This document shows, piece after piece, positions 1 through 8,629 of a stretch of DNA of 45,930 nt. The stretch comes from a virus. The notes below the pieces were generated by a model. It was not told where the DNA came from and made no database searches. It worked only from the letters and a program-made list of their open reading frames with translations. The first letter of the stretch is position 1, and each line of letters begins with the position of its first letter. The translations under genes were made by a program, and so were the position numbers. The stretch spans positions 1-45,930 of IMG/VR virus record IMGVR_UViG_3300035698_005732; one strand, given 5' to 3'.

Positions 1-127
1 CACCAAAACTCCATACTCTATGGAACTTGGTTCTGTTGACAACATTCGTATCCTTGAGACTCCTTATGCTAAGGTTTCTTCTGGCACATACGAAAACATT
101 GTCATTGCTGACAACGCTTACGGAGAG
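1..127. repeat. Terminal direct repeat, copy 1 (circular overlap)
   Basis: Bases 1-127 are identical to bases 45804-45930. The repeat lies inside the major capsid gene, and joining the two ends restores one uninterrupted reading frame. This is what an assembler leaves when it closes a circle with a 127-base word. It is very unlikely to be a biological terminal repeat, since such repeats are not normally placed inside the capsid gene. The unique length is 45,803 bp. Confidence 0.95.
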
Positions 128-292
128 ATCGACTTGACAGGTAATTCTTACAATGTCTATCGCCACGGCTTTGGTTCTGCTGGTACTGCTGATCCACATT
201 CGATGTTTATGACAGTCGGTTGGGACGCTTACTGGGCAGGAGTTATCAAGAATGATAACAATGTTGGTTCTTTACGTTGCATACACTCATAA
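2..292 (+). CDS. Major capsid protein, C-terminal part (continues from 45154)
   Basis: This is the 3' part of the major capsid gene that begins at 45154. Across the circular join the frame is continuous and gives a 313-residue protein. The segment carries the end of the N4-gp56-like capsid fold and stops with TAA. The ATG at base 20 is an internal methionine (PYSMELGS), not a start. The next gene follows after 18 bases with its own GGGAGA ribosome site. See the entry at 45154 for function. Confidence 0.92.
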   Translation, partial: TKTPYSMELGSVDNIRILETPYAKVSSGTYENIVIADNAYGEIDLTGNSYNVYRHGFGSAGTADPHSMFMTVGWDAYWAGVIKNDNNVGSLRCIHS

Positions 293-310
293 CAGGGAGA
301 AATATATATT

Positions 311-949
311 ATGGAAAACACATTTAGAAAATATGTTACTTCTACTGGGTCTGCGATAAACCTTGAATTAGGGTTTACTCCAAACTATGTACATGTAACG
401 AATATTACACAGATAAAAGCTACTAGCAAAAAGACAGAGCTATACTGGAACAGCCACATGGATGATGCGGCTTACTACGGATATGCTACACAGAGTACGT
501 TAACTGATGGTCTTCTACCTATCAGCGACACTACTAACGGTTTCACTCCTTACGACGAAGCTGGTATTACAGCACGTCAGAAGGTAATAAGTGGTGCTAC
601 TTCTGCTAATCCTTGTGTCATCACAAGCACTGGCCACGGTTATACTGCGGCTAATGACGGTGACACCATACACATAAGTATGATGGGAAGCGATAGCATG
701 GTAGAGCTTGGCGGAAACCAATACACGATGACTTATGTTGGTGCTGACTCATTCAGCATTGATGTTGATGCTACAGGTTTCACGACCTACAGTTCAACGA
801 TTCATGGTGGTATTGCTATCAACGAATCTACACGATATGTCGCTACTGGCTATAAAGGTATCACTCTTGGTACTGATATTGTCGGTTCGAATGCAGACCT
901 ACTTCTCGTTAAGGGAAGCTGGGAAGACTTCGGTATAGAAACAGCGTAG
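311..949 (+). CDS. Head/virion protein with FCCH-like beta domain
   Basis: A 212-residue virion-type protein placed directly after the capsid gene, probably a head decoration, head-fibre or completion protein. Residues about 92-160 (from VISGATSANP through TSTGHGYTAAND to FSIDVDATGFTTY) match the pattern of the small beta domain that databases label 'ubiquitin-activating enzyme E1 FCCH-like', which is common in phage structural proteins. The same domain type recurs in the fibre-region gene at 16810. No signal peptide or membrane segment is seen. It is followed by a terminator at 960-983, so it is probably co-transcribed with capsid at high level. The exact role is inferred from position only. 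Confidence 0.75.
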   Translation: MENTFRKYVTSTGSAINLELGFTPNYVHVTNITQIKATSKKTELYWNSHMDDAAYYGYATQSTLTDGLLPISDTTNGFTPYDEAGITARQKVISGATSANPCVITSTGHGYTAANDGDTIHISMMGSDSMVELGGNQYTMTYVGADSFSIDVDATGFTTYSSTIHGGIAINESTRYVATGYKGITLGTDIVGSNADLLLVKGSWEDFGIETA

Positions 950-959
950 TTTTAAACTT

Positions 960-983
960 GGGGAGGGGCTTGCGCCTCTTCCC
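960..983 (+). terminator. Rho-independent terminator after the capsid unit
   Basis: A 10-bp G/C-rich stem (GGGGAGGGGC pairing with GCCTCTTCCC, with three wobble G-T pairs) closes a TTGC loop and is followed by TTAATTTTA. It lies between the capsid/decoration genes and the connector genes. No new promoter is obvious downstream, so it probably attenuates rather than stops late transcription, giving more capsid than connector mRNA. Confidence 0.7.
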
Positions 984-1001
984 TTAATTTTAGGAGAAAA
1001 T

Positions 1002-1313
1002 ATGACAGTTACAACGAAAGAAAAAGAGAAAGTTAAAGAAGAAAAGAGAACCTACTACTTTGAGAACAAGCAGAATCCAGGTCAGGACGTAAAGTTCTTC
1101 GCTGGTAGTGTTCCATGTGAAGCAAATAGAGATAACTCAGTTGAAAGATACGAGTTAAAACATGGTAAGACCATAGAGCTTACCGAAAAGATGGCTCGCC
1201 ATATCCGTACGAAGGGTCTACAGCGTCCGATCCTTGATAAGGGACCTAATGGCGAAGTTATAAATACAGGCAAAACATATATAGAAAGACGATTCGACTT
1301 ACATGAGGTGTAA
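1002..1313 (+). CDS. Hypothetical small charged virion-region protein
   Basis: A 103-residue, very lysine/glutamate-rich protein of unknown function. The first ~20 residues are almost all K, E, T and V. The centre reads like a small beta protein (YYFENKQNPGQDVKFF). TAGGAGAA stands 5 bases before the ATG. It sits between the capsid unit and the connector gene, and the stop codon is two bases from the next start, so the two are translationally coupled. Position suggests a head completion or head-tail joining role, but no motif proves it. Confidence 0.7.
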   Translation: MTVTTKEKEKVKEEKRTYYFENKQNPGQDVKFFAGSVPCEANRDNSVERYELKHGKTIELTEKMARHIRTKGLQRPILDKGPNGEVINTGKTYIERRFDLHEV

Positions 1314-1315
1314 TT

Positions 1316-2182
1316 GTGGCTGAGACTATTTCGCAGATAACAACATTAATACGTGACGTAACGCAGCACCATGAGTTGTCGGACGACACTATTCTTGAGT
1401 ATGCGAACAGTTTCCTACAGAACCGCTTCTATGTCGATGTAAGCATGGACGAGATCGATGCGACGTGGAACTTTCAAACGATTGCGAATACTGACGAGTA
1501 TTCCATTCCCACGTCGTACCGACTTATTAATACTAACAACATCAGTATTGACAACAGCTATAGAGAGCTATACTTTGACAAGGAATTATTTGAAAGCACA
1601 TATTATGATTCCATGATACGTGATGAGAGTATAGGTACTGGCGATAGTTCTGAAGTAACATTTACTGGAACGCTAGATAATTACCCTGTTGCCCCGAAGG
1701 GTATGATTGTAAGCGACGGTGTCGAGACTTTTAAAGATGGCGGAAGTGGTGTGCTTACTGGATCACTTGGTGGCTCTGGTACTATCGTATACCTCACAGG
1801 AGTCTATTCCGTAACGTTTAACACTGCGCCTGTAACCGATGTAGATGTTTATTCCACTTACGGCACATACACTGCTACAGAGCCTACAGCGGCGTTATGC
1901 TATGGTGGTGTCATCAAGTTCCGTCCTATCCCTGATTCTACCTATGACATCAATTTATGTGTATCGAAGCGTCCTGCAACGCTAACGGCAGACAGTACGC
2001 TACCTAATCCCTCATGGGGAGATGCTATTGCCTTTGGTACTGCTGTTGATATCAATACACGATATGGCAACTACGAAGAGGCAAAGATTGCCGAAGCAAA
2101 CTACAAGAAGAAGCTAGGAATAGTTTTGAGATATATAGCTAAGATAAAAAGTTCAACACAACGTTCAAACCCGAGGTGGTAA
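1316..2182 (+). CDS. Head-tail adaptor (P22 gp4-like connector)
   Basis: A 288-residue putative connector that would bind beneath the portal. The N-terminus is helical (ISQITTLIRDV, ILEYANSFLQ) and the C-terminus has the typical INTRYGNYEEAKIAEANYKKKL helix (quoted in part), as in P22 gp4/tail-accessory type proteins. Residues about 105-184 look like an inserted beta-sandwich with the pattern VSDGVETFKDGGSG / SVTFNTAP. Two more copies of this module occur in the hub gene at 2880. The start is GTG, with GAGGTG overlapping the stop of the previous gene. The ATGs downstream lack ribosome sites. Confidence 0.7.
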   Translation: MAETISQITTLIRDVTQHHELSDDTILEYANSFLQNRFYVDVSMDEIDATWNFQTIANTDEYSIPTSYRLINTNNISIDNSYRELYFDKELFESTYYDSMIRDESIGTGDSSEVTFTGTLDNYPVAPKGMIVSDGVETFKDGGSGVLTGSLGGSGTIVYLTGVYSVTFNTAPVTDVDVYSTYGTYTATEPTAALCYGGVIKFRPIPDSTYDINLCVSKRPATLTADSTLPNPSWGDAIAFGTAVDINTRYGNYEEAKIAEANYKKKLGIVLRYIAKIKSSTQRSNPRW

Positions 2183-2185
2183 ATT

Positions 2186-2878
2186 ATGGCATTAACAATA
2201 ACGGCACCTGCTGATGACGGAAGTGAGATGCTTGTCGAGAACGCTAAGGTAAGAGCTAACTGGGCTATGCTTGAGACTACATTCTCAATGAATGCCACTA
2301 GCTGTAATTACGTTACTCTCTATGACAGTACAAATGCTAAGACTGGAAAAATATATGTAGATGATGTAGATGGTGCTACAGAGCTTTTTTACGAAGATGC
2401 TGCTGCTAATGAAGTACAGATAACTAATAGTAATGGTATTACTGGTTCTGGAATGGTATTACTAGAAGAAATAAACATTTCAGCTCCTGTGGCAGAGATA
2501 ACTTTTACTACTACTGTTACTGGTTACAGATCATATCATGTTGTATTTTCTGATATCGTTGGTGCAGGTCAAAATAATCTACGGATGGTTTTTTCTTTTG
2601 ATTCAGGTTCTACATGGGTAACAGCTGCTTATGTTGCGATAACTGGAGAATTTACAACTGGTCAAGCAGCGTTTGGTAAAATAGACGTCTGTCCTTTCAC
2701 ACCAAGCAATTATGTTGGATATGCTATTACTTCTATAACTAGCAGATCAAGTTCTTTAGATACTCAAGCAGTAATGAAGACAGCCCAAGCAGCAGCTGTT
2801 GATGGCATTAAAATATATCCTAATAGAGGAACCTTAACCGCTGGAAACTTTGCATTATATGGAATAGTTAAAACATAA
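2186..2878 (+). CDS. Virion protein with C-terminal domain shared with the long fibre
   Basis: A 230-residue protein with a helical N-terminus (residues 1-40), a short linker, and a 141-residue C-terminal beta domain (from MVLLEEINIS to the end). This domain is homologous to the last 141 residues of the 1481-residue fibre at 19079. At DNA level 2498-2633 differs from 23144-23279 at one base. Such C-terminal domains usually sit at fibre or spike tips, so the protein may be a short fibre or collar appendage displayed next to the connector. GAGGTGG precedes the start. The role is inferred. Confidence 0.75.
   Translation: MALTITAPADDGSEMLVENAKVRANWAMLETTFSMNATSCNYVTLYDSTNAKTGKIYVDDVDGATELFYEDAAANEVQITNSNGITGSGMVLLEEINISAPVAEITFTTTVTGYRSYHVVFSDIVGAGQNNLRMVFSFDSGSTWVTAAYVAITGEFTTGQAAFGKIDVCPFTPSNYVGYAITSITSRSSSLDTQAVMKTAQAAAVDGIKIYPNRGTLTAGNFALYGIVKT
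2453..2878 (+). repeat. Duplicated tip-domain coding segment, copy 1
   Basis: This 426-base segment matches 23099-23524 without length change. From 2498 to 2633 there is a single mismatch (at 2567), while the flanks are much more diverged. That gradient fits recent gene conversion between the two copies. Confidence 0.9.
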
Positions 2879-2879
2879 C

Positions 2880-5102
2880 ATGTCATACAAACCGTTTCTC
2901 ATAGCACCGTTCTCCGAGGGGGCTGACAAGTCGTTAGAGCCTTGGCTTACTCCTGACAAAGCCTTTACTGAGCTTACGAACGTCTATGTAGAGCGTGGTA
3001 TCATAAAGAAGCGTGGTGGTACGTCTGTGCTAGGTCAGTTAGGTACTCGTGTTGCTAGTGAGGCTTGGGATACTGGTGATGGCACTAAGGAATATAGTAA
3101 GAGTGGTGCTGCTGTAGACAATACTCCTATCATAGCTGGTAGTGTATCTATTGTTGAAGATGGTGCTAGTAAGACCCTCGTAGACGATGGTGATGGCACT
3201 CTTTCTGGTGACGGTACAGGGACTGTAGATTATGCTAAAGGACTTATAACTGCCGCTTTCACAGCTAACGTTGGCCTTGGTGTTGGTATAACGGTAAACT
3301 ACTACTACAGCGATGAGACAGCATCTAGGACAGTCCGTGGTATACACTACTTCAACCAAGACATTGGTACTTCACAGTTACTGGCATTTGACAAAGACTA
3401 CATGAACAAGTGGAATAGTACATACAAATATTTTGAACATGTTAGTGCTGGTACTGCAATATCTGCTGAAGCTTATGACACTGGTGATGGAGGAAAGGGT
3501 CCGTATACAAAGACTGTAGCAAAGAACCCAGTAATACCATTCACAGTAAGCGTTACCCATGCTGCATCATCACAGACATTATACGACAATGGTTATGGTG
3601 CTTTCATTGACTCTACAGGCAGTGCTGCTACAGGGACAGTGAACTATACTACAGGAGCGATGAGTGTCACTTTCAATGCTGATGCCGCAGCTTCTGCTAT
3701 AACGGTATCATATCGCCATAATGACACTCCTGTATATGATCTATGGGACGATGAAGAGCTAATATGGTCTAAAGACTGGATTAATCTAGCATGGTTTACA
3801 GACAATACTAGTAATATCCATGTATACAATGGCACATACGTCGTTGACATAACACCTAGGCTTGTAATTAACTCGTCTGGTCATGTTGTTACATCATGTA
3901 AGACTATTGAGATATTTAGAGAACGTCCTTTGCTATTCAACACTGTTGAGAATGGTACTAGGTATTCTAATAGGATACGTTCTCCTGCTCCTGGAAACTC
4001 ATTAACTGTTGATGCTTGGCGTACCGATGTCCTTGGTCAGGGATTTTACCTTGATATGACTACTAACGATGAGATCATCACAACGATGGCGTTGAAAGAC
4101 CGTATTATCATATTCCTTGAAAACGATATAGGTTTCTTAACATATACAGGAAACCCAGAATCTCCATTCCGTGTTGACATGCTAAACAGTAGGTTTTCCA
4201 CAGCTTCCACATTCGGATACTGGGACCTTGACGACTATGTTGTATCTACTGGAAAGTATGAGATGGTAGCTTGTGATGGTGTTAATGCTAAGAAAGCCAA
4301 TGAAAAGATACCTAATTTCACATTTGATATTGATTATGAAAATATAGACTTATGCTATGGTCATATCATACAAGAGAAGAAGCAGGCTTGGCTTGCGTAT
4401 CCTAGCAAAAGCAAGTTAGGATATTGTGATAAGGTTCTAGTATATAATTACGAAGACAATATAATCTCTACGCATAACTTTCTCGATAGTGCAGGAAGCC
4501 CACTTAATGTTGCATGCCTAGGGAGATTCGATTATGCTTCAGATGTTACTTATACTGATCTTAGTAACGTTACTTTTTGGAAGAGCGTACGTGATAAGAT
4601 AGAAAGAGATGGTCGTACTCCTCCTGCCTATTATTCCGATTATGCTGGGTATACTTACGAGCAATTATCACATCAGTCTGGTGAGCCTGTAACTGTCGCT
4701 GGAAGTTCAGATGGATATGTATATGTCATAGATGACGAGAATTCTAAGACTGACGATGGTTCCGAGTATAATTTCTCTATAAAAACAAAGAGATACAACC
4801 CATTTGTAGACCAAGGCCGTAAGGTTTCTTTAGGATATGTAGACTTCCTTACAACATCATCATTAGCTGAGATTGACATAGATTTCTATCTAGGTTTTAC
4901 AGACGAAGAGACAAGAACTTTTTCTTCAACGATAACATGTACAGGTTCTGGCGATAAAGCTATGCACCGTGTCTACTGCAATGCTATGGCTCCTGTTATC
5001 GCCTATGAGATATCAAACAAGTCTAATACTAGCACTAAGTCAAACGTCTTTGAGCTACATTCCCATTCACCAGCATTTAAGGTAGGAGATAGGATTATAT
5101 GA
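2880..5102 (+). CDS. Tail hub / stopper protein (P22 gp10-like)
   Basis: A 740-residue tail protein. The N-terminus (KPFLIAPFSEG, then LEPWLTPDKAF, then ERGIIKKRGG) is the hallmark of the large hub/packaged-DNA-stabilisation proteins of short-tailed phages: 'all-positions-fixed, then coordinates of the first propeller strand'. Residues about 60-144 and 196-280 are two copies of an inserted beta module (SIVEDG...DGTLSGDG...GTVDY and SVTH...GTVNYTTG...SVTFN) that also occurs once in the adaptor at 1316. The remaining ~450 residues are beta-rich, as expected for a propeller. The start lies one base after the previous stop with no strong ribosome site, so it is probably translated by coupling. 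It overlaps the next gene by four bases. Confidence 0.75.
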   Translation: MSYKPFLIAPFSEGADKSLEPWLTPDKAFTELTNVYVERGIIKKRGGTSVLGQLGTRVASEAWDTGDGTKEYSKSGAAVDNTPIIAGSVSIVEDGASKTLVDDGDGTLSGDGTGTVDYAKGLITAAFTANVGLGVGITVNYYYSDETASRTVRGIHYFNQDIGTSQLLAFDKDYMNKWNSTYKYFEHVSAGTAISAEAYDTGDGGKGPYTKTVAKNPVIPFTVSVTHAASSQTLYDNGYGAFIDSTGSAATGTVNYTTGAMSVTFNADAAASAITVSYRHNDTPVYDLWDDEELIWSKDWINLAWFTDNTSNIHVYNGTYVVDITPRLVINSSGHVVTSCKTIEIFRERPLLFNTVENGTRYSNRIRSPAPGNSLTVDAWRTDVLGQGFYLDMTTNDEIITTMALKDRIIIFLENDIGFLTYTGNPESPFRVDMLNSRFSTASTFGYWDLDDYVVSTGKYEMVACDGVNAKKANEKIPNFTFDIDYENIDLCYGHIIQEKKQAWLAYPSKSKLGYCDKVLVYNYEDNIISTHNFLDSAGSPLNVACLGRFDYASDVTYTDLSNVTFWKSVRDKIERDGRTPPAYYSDYAGYTYEQLSHQSGEPVTVAGSSDGYVYVIDDENSKTDDGSEYNFSIKTKRYNPFVDQGRKVSLGYVDFLTTSSLAEIDIDFYLGFTDEETRTFSSTITCTGSGDKAMHRVYCNAMAPVIAYEISNKSNTSTKSNVFELHSHSPAFKVGDRII

Positions 5103-5584
5103 CATTGCCATTAACTATTATCTTACCTGAAAACGATTACGATCTTAAGAATACCTTAACTGATATGTACAAGGATATTGCCAATGCTGTAAATGGTGAT
5201 CAAGGTTCTTGGACTCCCACAATAGAAGGTAGCACTACTGCTGGCACAGGGACATACACAGAGCAGTCTGGGATATACTATCGACAAGGGTTAATAGTGG
5301 ACTGTTGGTTTACGGTAACTACTACGGATCATACTGGTGCTGGCGATCTACGTATCAAGCTTCCACAGAAATTCAAAAAATATATTGACATCTGGGTAGG
5401 TGAAGTTATAGATTCTGAGATGACGTATCCTTCAGGTACTAATATTGTGCTAGAGGGTGTAAATGACACTTATTACGCTAACTGTATCGCTTGTGGTGAT
5501 GGCATAGCTGCTGCTGTTGTTCAGCTAGATGTAAACGCTGCAATAACAGTTGTAGGTCACATACGATATATAGGCATTGCTTAG
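5099..5584 (+). CDS. Tail needle/collar or receptor-binding protein
   Basis: A 161-residue protein starting inside the hub stop codon (ATGA). It has a short helical N-terminus (LKNTLTDMYKDIANAV) and then a beta domain with the phage adhesin pattern GSWTPTIEGSTTAGTGTY, followed by YYRQGLIVDCWFTV. That pattern is typical of trimeric spike or fibre head-binding/tip domains. It may be the needle or plug that closes the tail below the hub. No enzymatic motif is visible. Confidence 0.65.
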   Translation: MTLPLTIILPENDYDLKNTLTDMYKDIANAVNGDQGSWTPTIEGSTTAGTGTYTEQSGIYYRQGLIVDCWFTVTTTDHTGAGDLRIKLPQKFKKYIDIWVGEVIDSEMTYPSGTNIVLEGVNDTYYANCIACGDGIAAAVVQLDVNAAITVVGHIRYIGIA

Positions 5585-5592
5585 GAGGCGAT

Positions 5593-6000
5593 ATGAAGTT
5601 TGAGAGATGTACAAACGCACAATTTATTCCTAGGAATCTATTAGAGCAGTTACCTAATGAAGGTTTCAATGCTGACAACTTCTATGAGTTTATGTCTGTA
5701 GCATTGGAGAGTTCGACACAGTTTCTCTTTCTTCTAATATCAGATAGAAATGAGATCATGGGCTTTCTATGGTGCGAGATCAATGTGTTAGAGAAGATAT
5801 TGTTTATCAATCTTCTAAGTGTAGACAAGGAGTTATGGGGAGACGGGGAGATGGTAGATTTAGCTACGGACTTTCTAAAGAAGTATTTCGACCTTACGAA
5901 GTTCAGCGGTGTTTTATGGTCAACAGATAGACCTGCGCTCTTTGAAAAGAAAGGTTTTAAAAGATCAACAAATATTCTTATGGAATATACAGGAGAGTAA
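5593..6000 (+). CDS. GNAT-like acetyltransferase fold protein
   Basis: A 135-residue protein whose strand order resembles a small GNAT domain: FLFLLISDRNEIMGFLWCEI (beta2-beta3), then FINLLSVDKELWGDG (beta4 and the acetyl-CoA pyrophosphate loop region), then a helix, then GVLWSTDRPALFEKKGFKR (beta5 and the 'F.K.GF' element). GNAT-like genes within the virion operon are common in podovirus-type phages, and their substrate is generally unknown. AGGAGG lies four bases before the start. It is placed between the needle and ejection genes. Confidence 0.6.
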   Translation: MKFERCTNAQFIPRNLLEQLPNEGFNADNFYEFMSVALESSTQFLFLLISDRNEIMGFLWCEINVLEKILFINLLSVDKELWGDGEMVDLATDFLKKYFDLTKFSGVLWSTDRPALFEKKGFKRSTNILMEYTGE

Positions 6001-6001
6001 C

Positions 6002-6502
6002 ATGGGCGGCACAAAAGCAAGAGTTGAGCAAGACACTACAGTAACACCAGAACAGCAAGCTGTTATATCAAAACTATTGCAAGACTTCGATCCAGGACAA
6101 CTTACAGAGATGTTTCAGACATCAGTAGCAGACCCTGCAAGGCAACAGTTTCAACAGAGTACTTTGCCAGGGATACAGGAGCGTTTTATCGCTGGTGGGG
6201 CTCCTCGTAGCTCTGGTGCTAATCTAGCGGCTACAGGAGCAGGAGCAAACCTTGAGAGCGGTCTTGCTGGTCAACTGGCACAGCTTCTTGGTACATCACA
6301 AGAGAGCAATTTAAATAGACAAGCGAAATTATCCGTTGCACCGACTTTCGAGAACTCACGCATAAAAGGACAGAACCCAGTAGCTGATCTTCTTGGAATG
6401 GTAGCAACTGGTGTTGGTGCTGGTGTTGGTGGTCCTATTGTTGGTGGTATTACTGGTGGTGTTAGTAGTGCGCTTACTGGGAAGAATAAAGATGCAGGCT
6501 AG
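6002..6502 (+). CDS. Small ejection/internal virion protein
   Basis: A 166-residue protein started here because AGGAGAG lies just upstream of ATGGGCGGC. A longer open frame from 5909 has no ribosome site and would overlap the previous gene. It begins MGGTKARV, has a Q-rich helical middle, and ends with a glycine-rich hydrophobic stretch (about residues 125-160: GMVATGVGAGVGG, GGITGGVSSAL) that could insert in a membrane. Genes like this stand beside the portal and larger ejection proteins in P22-like phages. It probably leaves the capsid with the DNA. Confidence 0.65.
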   Translation: MGGTKARVEQDTTVTPEQQAVISKLLQDFDPGQLTEMFQTSVADPARQQFQQSTLPGIQERFIAGGAPRSSGANLAATGAGANLESGLAGQLAQLLGTSQESNLNRQAKLSVAPTFENSRIKGQNPVADLLGMVATGVGAGVGGPIVGGITGGVSSALTGKNKDAG

Positions 6503-6556
6503 TCTCCATTAACAAATAGCCACTCCATTACAAATATGAAATTCTAGGAGAATATC

Positions 6557-8626
6557 ATGCTTCGAGGAAAAGAAATAAAACGAGCTTCTGACGATAGATA
6601 TAGGCATAACAGTGAAAAGCTTTCTGGCTTGCAAGAGCAGTCTAGGATTGACACTGAGTTCTATCTTGGAAAGCAGTATACAGCACAGGAAGATGCTTAT
6701 CTAAAAGAGAACAACCGTTCTATCATTACGAGCAACAAGATACGTCGAGCTGTAAACGTTGTTTCTGGTGACCAACGTCTTAATCGTCTTTCTTCTATAG
6801 TTGTACCAATCAATGATAATAATCCTGCTATCGTTGAAGCAGCAGATCAGCATAGCAACATGGTACAGGCCATATTGCAGAATAGACATGGATATAATCA
6901 CATCTCTGATTGCTACACAGGAAGCCTTGTCTCTGGTATTAACTTTAGTGAGATATACATGGACTATACTCACGACCTAGATGATGGTGATATGGGATTC
7001 TTACGCATACCATACAACGCTATGCTATGGGACCCTTACTTTCAGAACATGGACTTAAGCGACTGTAATGATATACAGCGTCGTAAATACTTATCTAAAG
7101 AAGGAATGATTGGTCTATTACCTGACAGAGCATCGGAGATACGCAAACTAAAACCTCGTAGTCAGCCTGATGGAAAGTTCCCATTTTTACCTGGAACAAG
7201 CAATCATAACCGTTCTAAGTTATTTGCTTACGATGAGCTGTGGATGAGAGATACTCGTTCTGCATATCTTATGCTCAACATGATAACTAATAAGAAGAAG
7301 GAGTTTCCTAAAGGAACAAAGCGTAGTGACGCTAAGAATACTATCGATGAGATAAACAGAACTTTTGGAAGAGAAGTCGTGCGTCTTATACAGCAATATG
7401 TTCCTACTGTTAATCTTTACGTTCTTATTGACGATGAAGTGTTCTACGCAGGACAAGAGCCTAACAACATTGATGACTACCCTTTTACGGCGTCTATAGC
7501 GTTCTTCATGCCTGAGTATGATGATTTCAGCCTAAGCATACAATCGTTTGTACGTCCTGCTAGAGACCCACAATGTGAGCTTAACAGACGTGTTTCTAAG
7601 ATACTAGATATGATAGATAGCCGTGTCTATGGTGGTCATTACTTTAAGTCAGAGAAGATCATCGACATTGACGATCTCTATAAGGCTAGTAATAACGGTA
7701 ACATTGGTCTTACTGACGACGCTGTTATAGGTCAAGATATCGCTCCTATACAGTTGCCTGATGTACCAAACTCTATCTTTCAGATGAAAGAGGCTTTCGA
7801 TGCCGATATAATGAATGTTCTAAACCTTAACGATGCTATGTTTGGTGTCGTCGAGAAGGGCGACCAGTCAGGGTTTATGACGATGTTACAACAGAGTGCT
7901 TCCATGGTAGGTATAGAGCCTATCACTGACAATCTCAACAGATTCCAGCAGTTGCTAACGCTTAAGATAGCTAAGATGTCACAGAACTGGAGTGATGAGA
8001 AGATTGAGCGTATCAGTGGTAAACCTCCTGTAGAACTCTTCAGGGATAAGAACCTTACAAACTACCAGATGCTTTGCACACAAGGCGTACTCACCAATCA
8101 CCAGAAGCAGATGCGTTTCATGCAGATTGTCGAGCTACGAAAGCTTGGTGTCGAAGAGATCGACGGTGCTATGCTCGCAGAAGAAGCTCCTATACAAGGT
8201 AAGACAGAGTTCATCGCTAAGATCGAGCAGAAGCAAGAGGCAGCGGCAGAACAGCAACAGCAGATGGCACAGAGACAAGCACAAGCAGATGACCTTAATG
8301 CTGCTCTTATAGAGTCGCAGATAAAAGAGAACGATGCGGACACAGTACGTCAGACAGGAAGAGCTGTCGCTGACATAGGCCTTACCCAGGCGCATATCGC
8401 AGAAGCTGACCAGAAGAGAGCTAATGCTGTCCTTGACATGACTAAGGCTGCTGGCGAGATGCAGGACATTGATTCTAATAGATTCAAGACTTCCGTCGAG
8501 TTTATCGTAGGACTACAAGATAGATATCGTTTACAGAACCAAGAAGAGCTTCTTCTTGATAAAGCTGTTGTTGATTCGACAGTAGGAACTGTAACATCAA
8601 AGCCCGCACCAACAATAGGAGTATAA
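6557..8626 (+). CDS. Portal protein (P22-like family)
   Basis: A 689-residue portal that forms the dodecameric ring through which DNA enters and leaves. The N-terminal pattern SIITSNKIRRAVNVVSGDQR followed by IVVPINDNNP is typical of P22-type portals. The middle contains the stem/wing segments, and the C-terminus (about 560-640) is a long glutamine/alanine-rich helix, as in the P22 portal barrel. GGAG precedes the ATG. It is unusually far from the large terminase and comes after the connector genes. Confidence 0.85.
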   Translation: MLRGKEIKRASDDRYRHNSEKLSGLQEQSRIDTEFYLGKQYTAQEDAYLKENNRSIITSNKIRRAVNVVSGDQRLNRLSSIVVPINDNNPAIVEAADQHSNMVQAILQNRHGYNHISDCYTGSLVSGINFSEIYMDYTHDLDDGDMGFLRIPYNAMLWDPYFQNMDLSDCNDIQRRKYLSKEGMIGLLPDRASEIRKLKPRSQPDGKFPFLPGTSNHNRSKLFAYDELWMRDTRSAYLMLNMITNKKKEFPKGTKRSDAKNTIDEINRTFGREVVRLIQQYVPTVNLYVLIDDEVFYAGQEPNNIDDYPFTASIAFFMPEYDDFSLSIQSFVRPARDPQCELNRRVSKILDMIDSRVYGGHYFKSEKIIDIDDLYKASNNGNIGLTDDAVIGQDIAPIQLPDVPNSIFQMKEAFDADIMNVLNLNDAMFGVVEKGDQSGFMTMLQQSASMVGIEPITDNLNRFQQLLTLKIAKMSQNWSDEKIERISGKPPVELFRDKNLTNYQMLCTQGVLTNHQKQMRFMQIVELRKLGVEEIDGAMLAEEAPIQGKTEFIAKIEQKQEAAAEQQQQMAQRQAQADDLNAALIESQIKENDADTVRQTGRAVADIGLTQAHIAEADQKRANAVLDMTKAAGEMQDIDSNRFKTSVEFIVGLQDRYRLQNQEELLLDKAVVDSTVGTVTSKPAPTIGV

Positions 8627-8629
8627 GCA

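Noticed and set aside
5682-6020. 112-codon antisense frame opposite the GNAT-like gene
   Set aside because: No ribosome site, and the forward gene is well supported.
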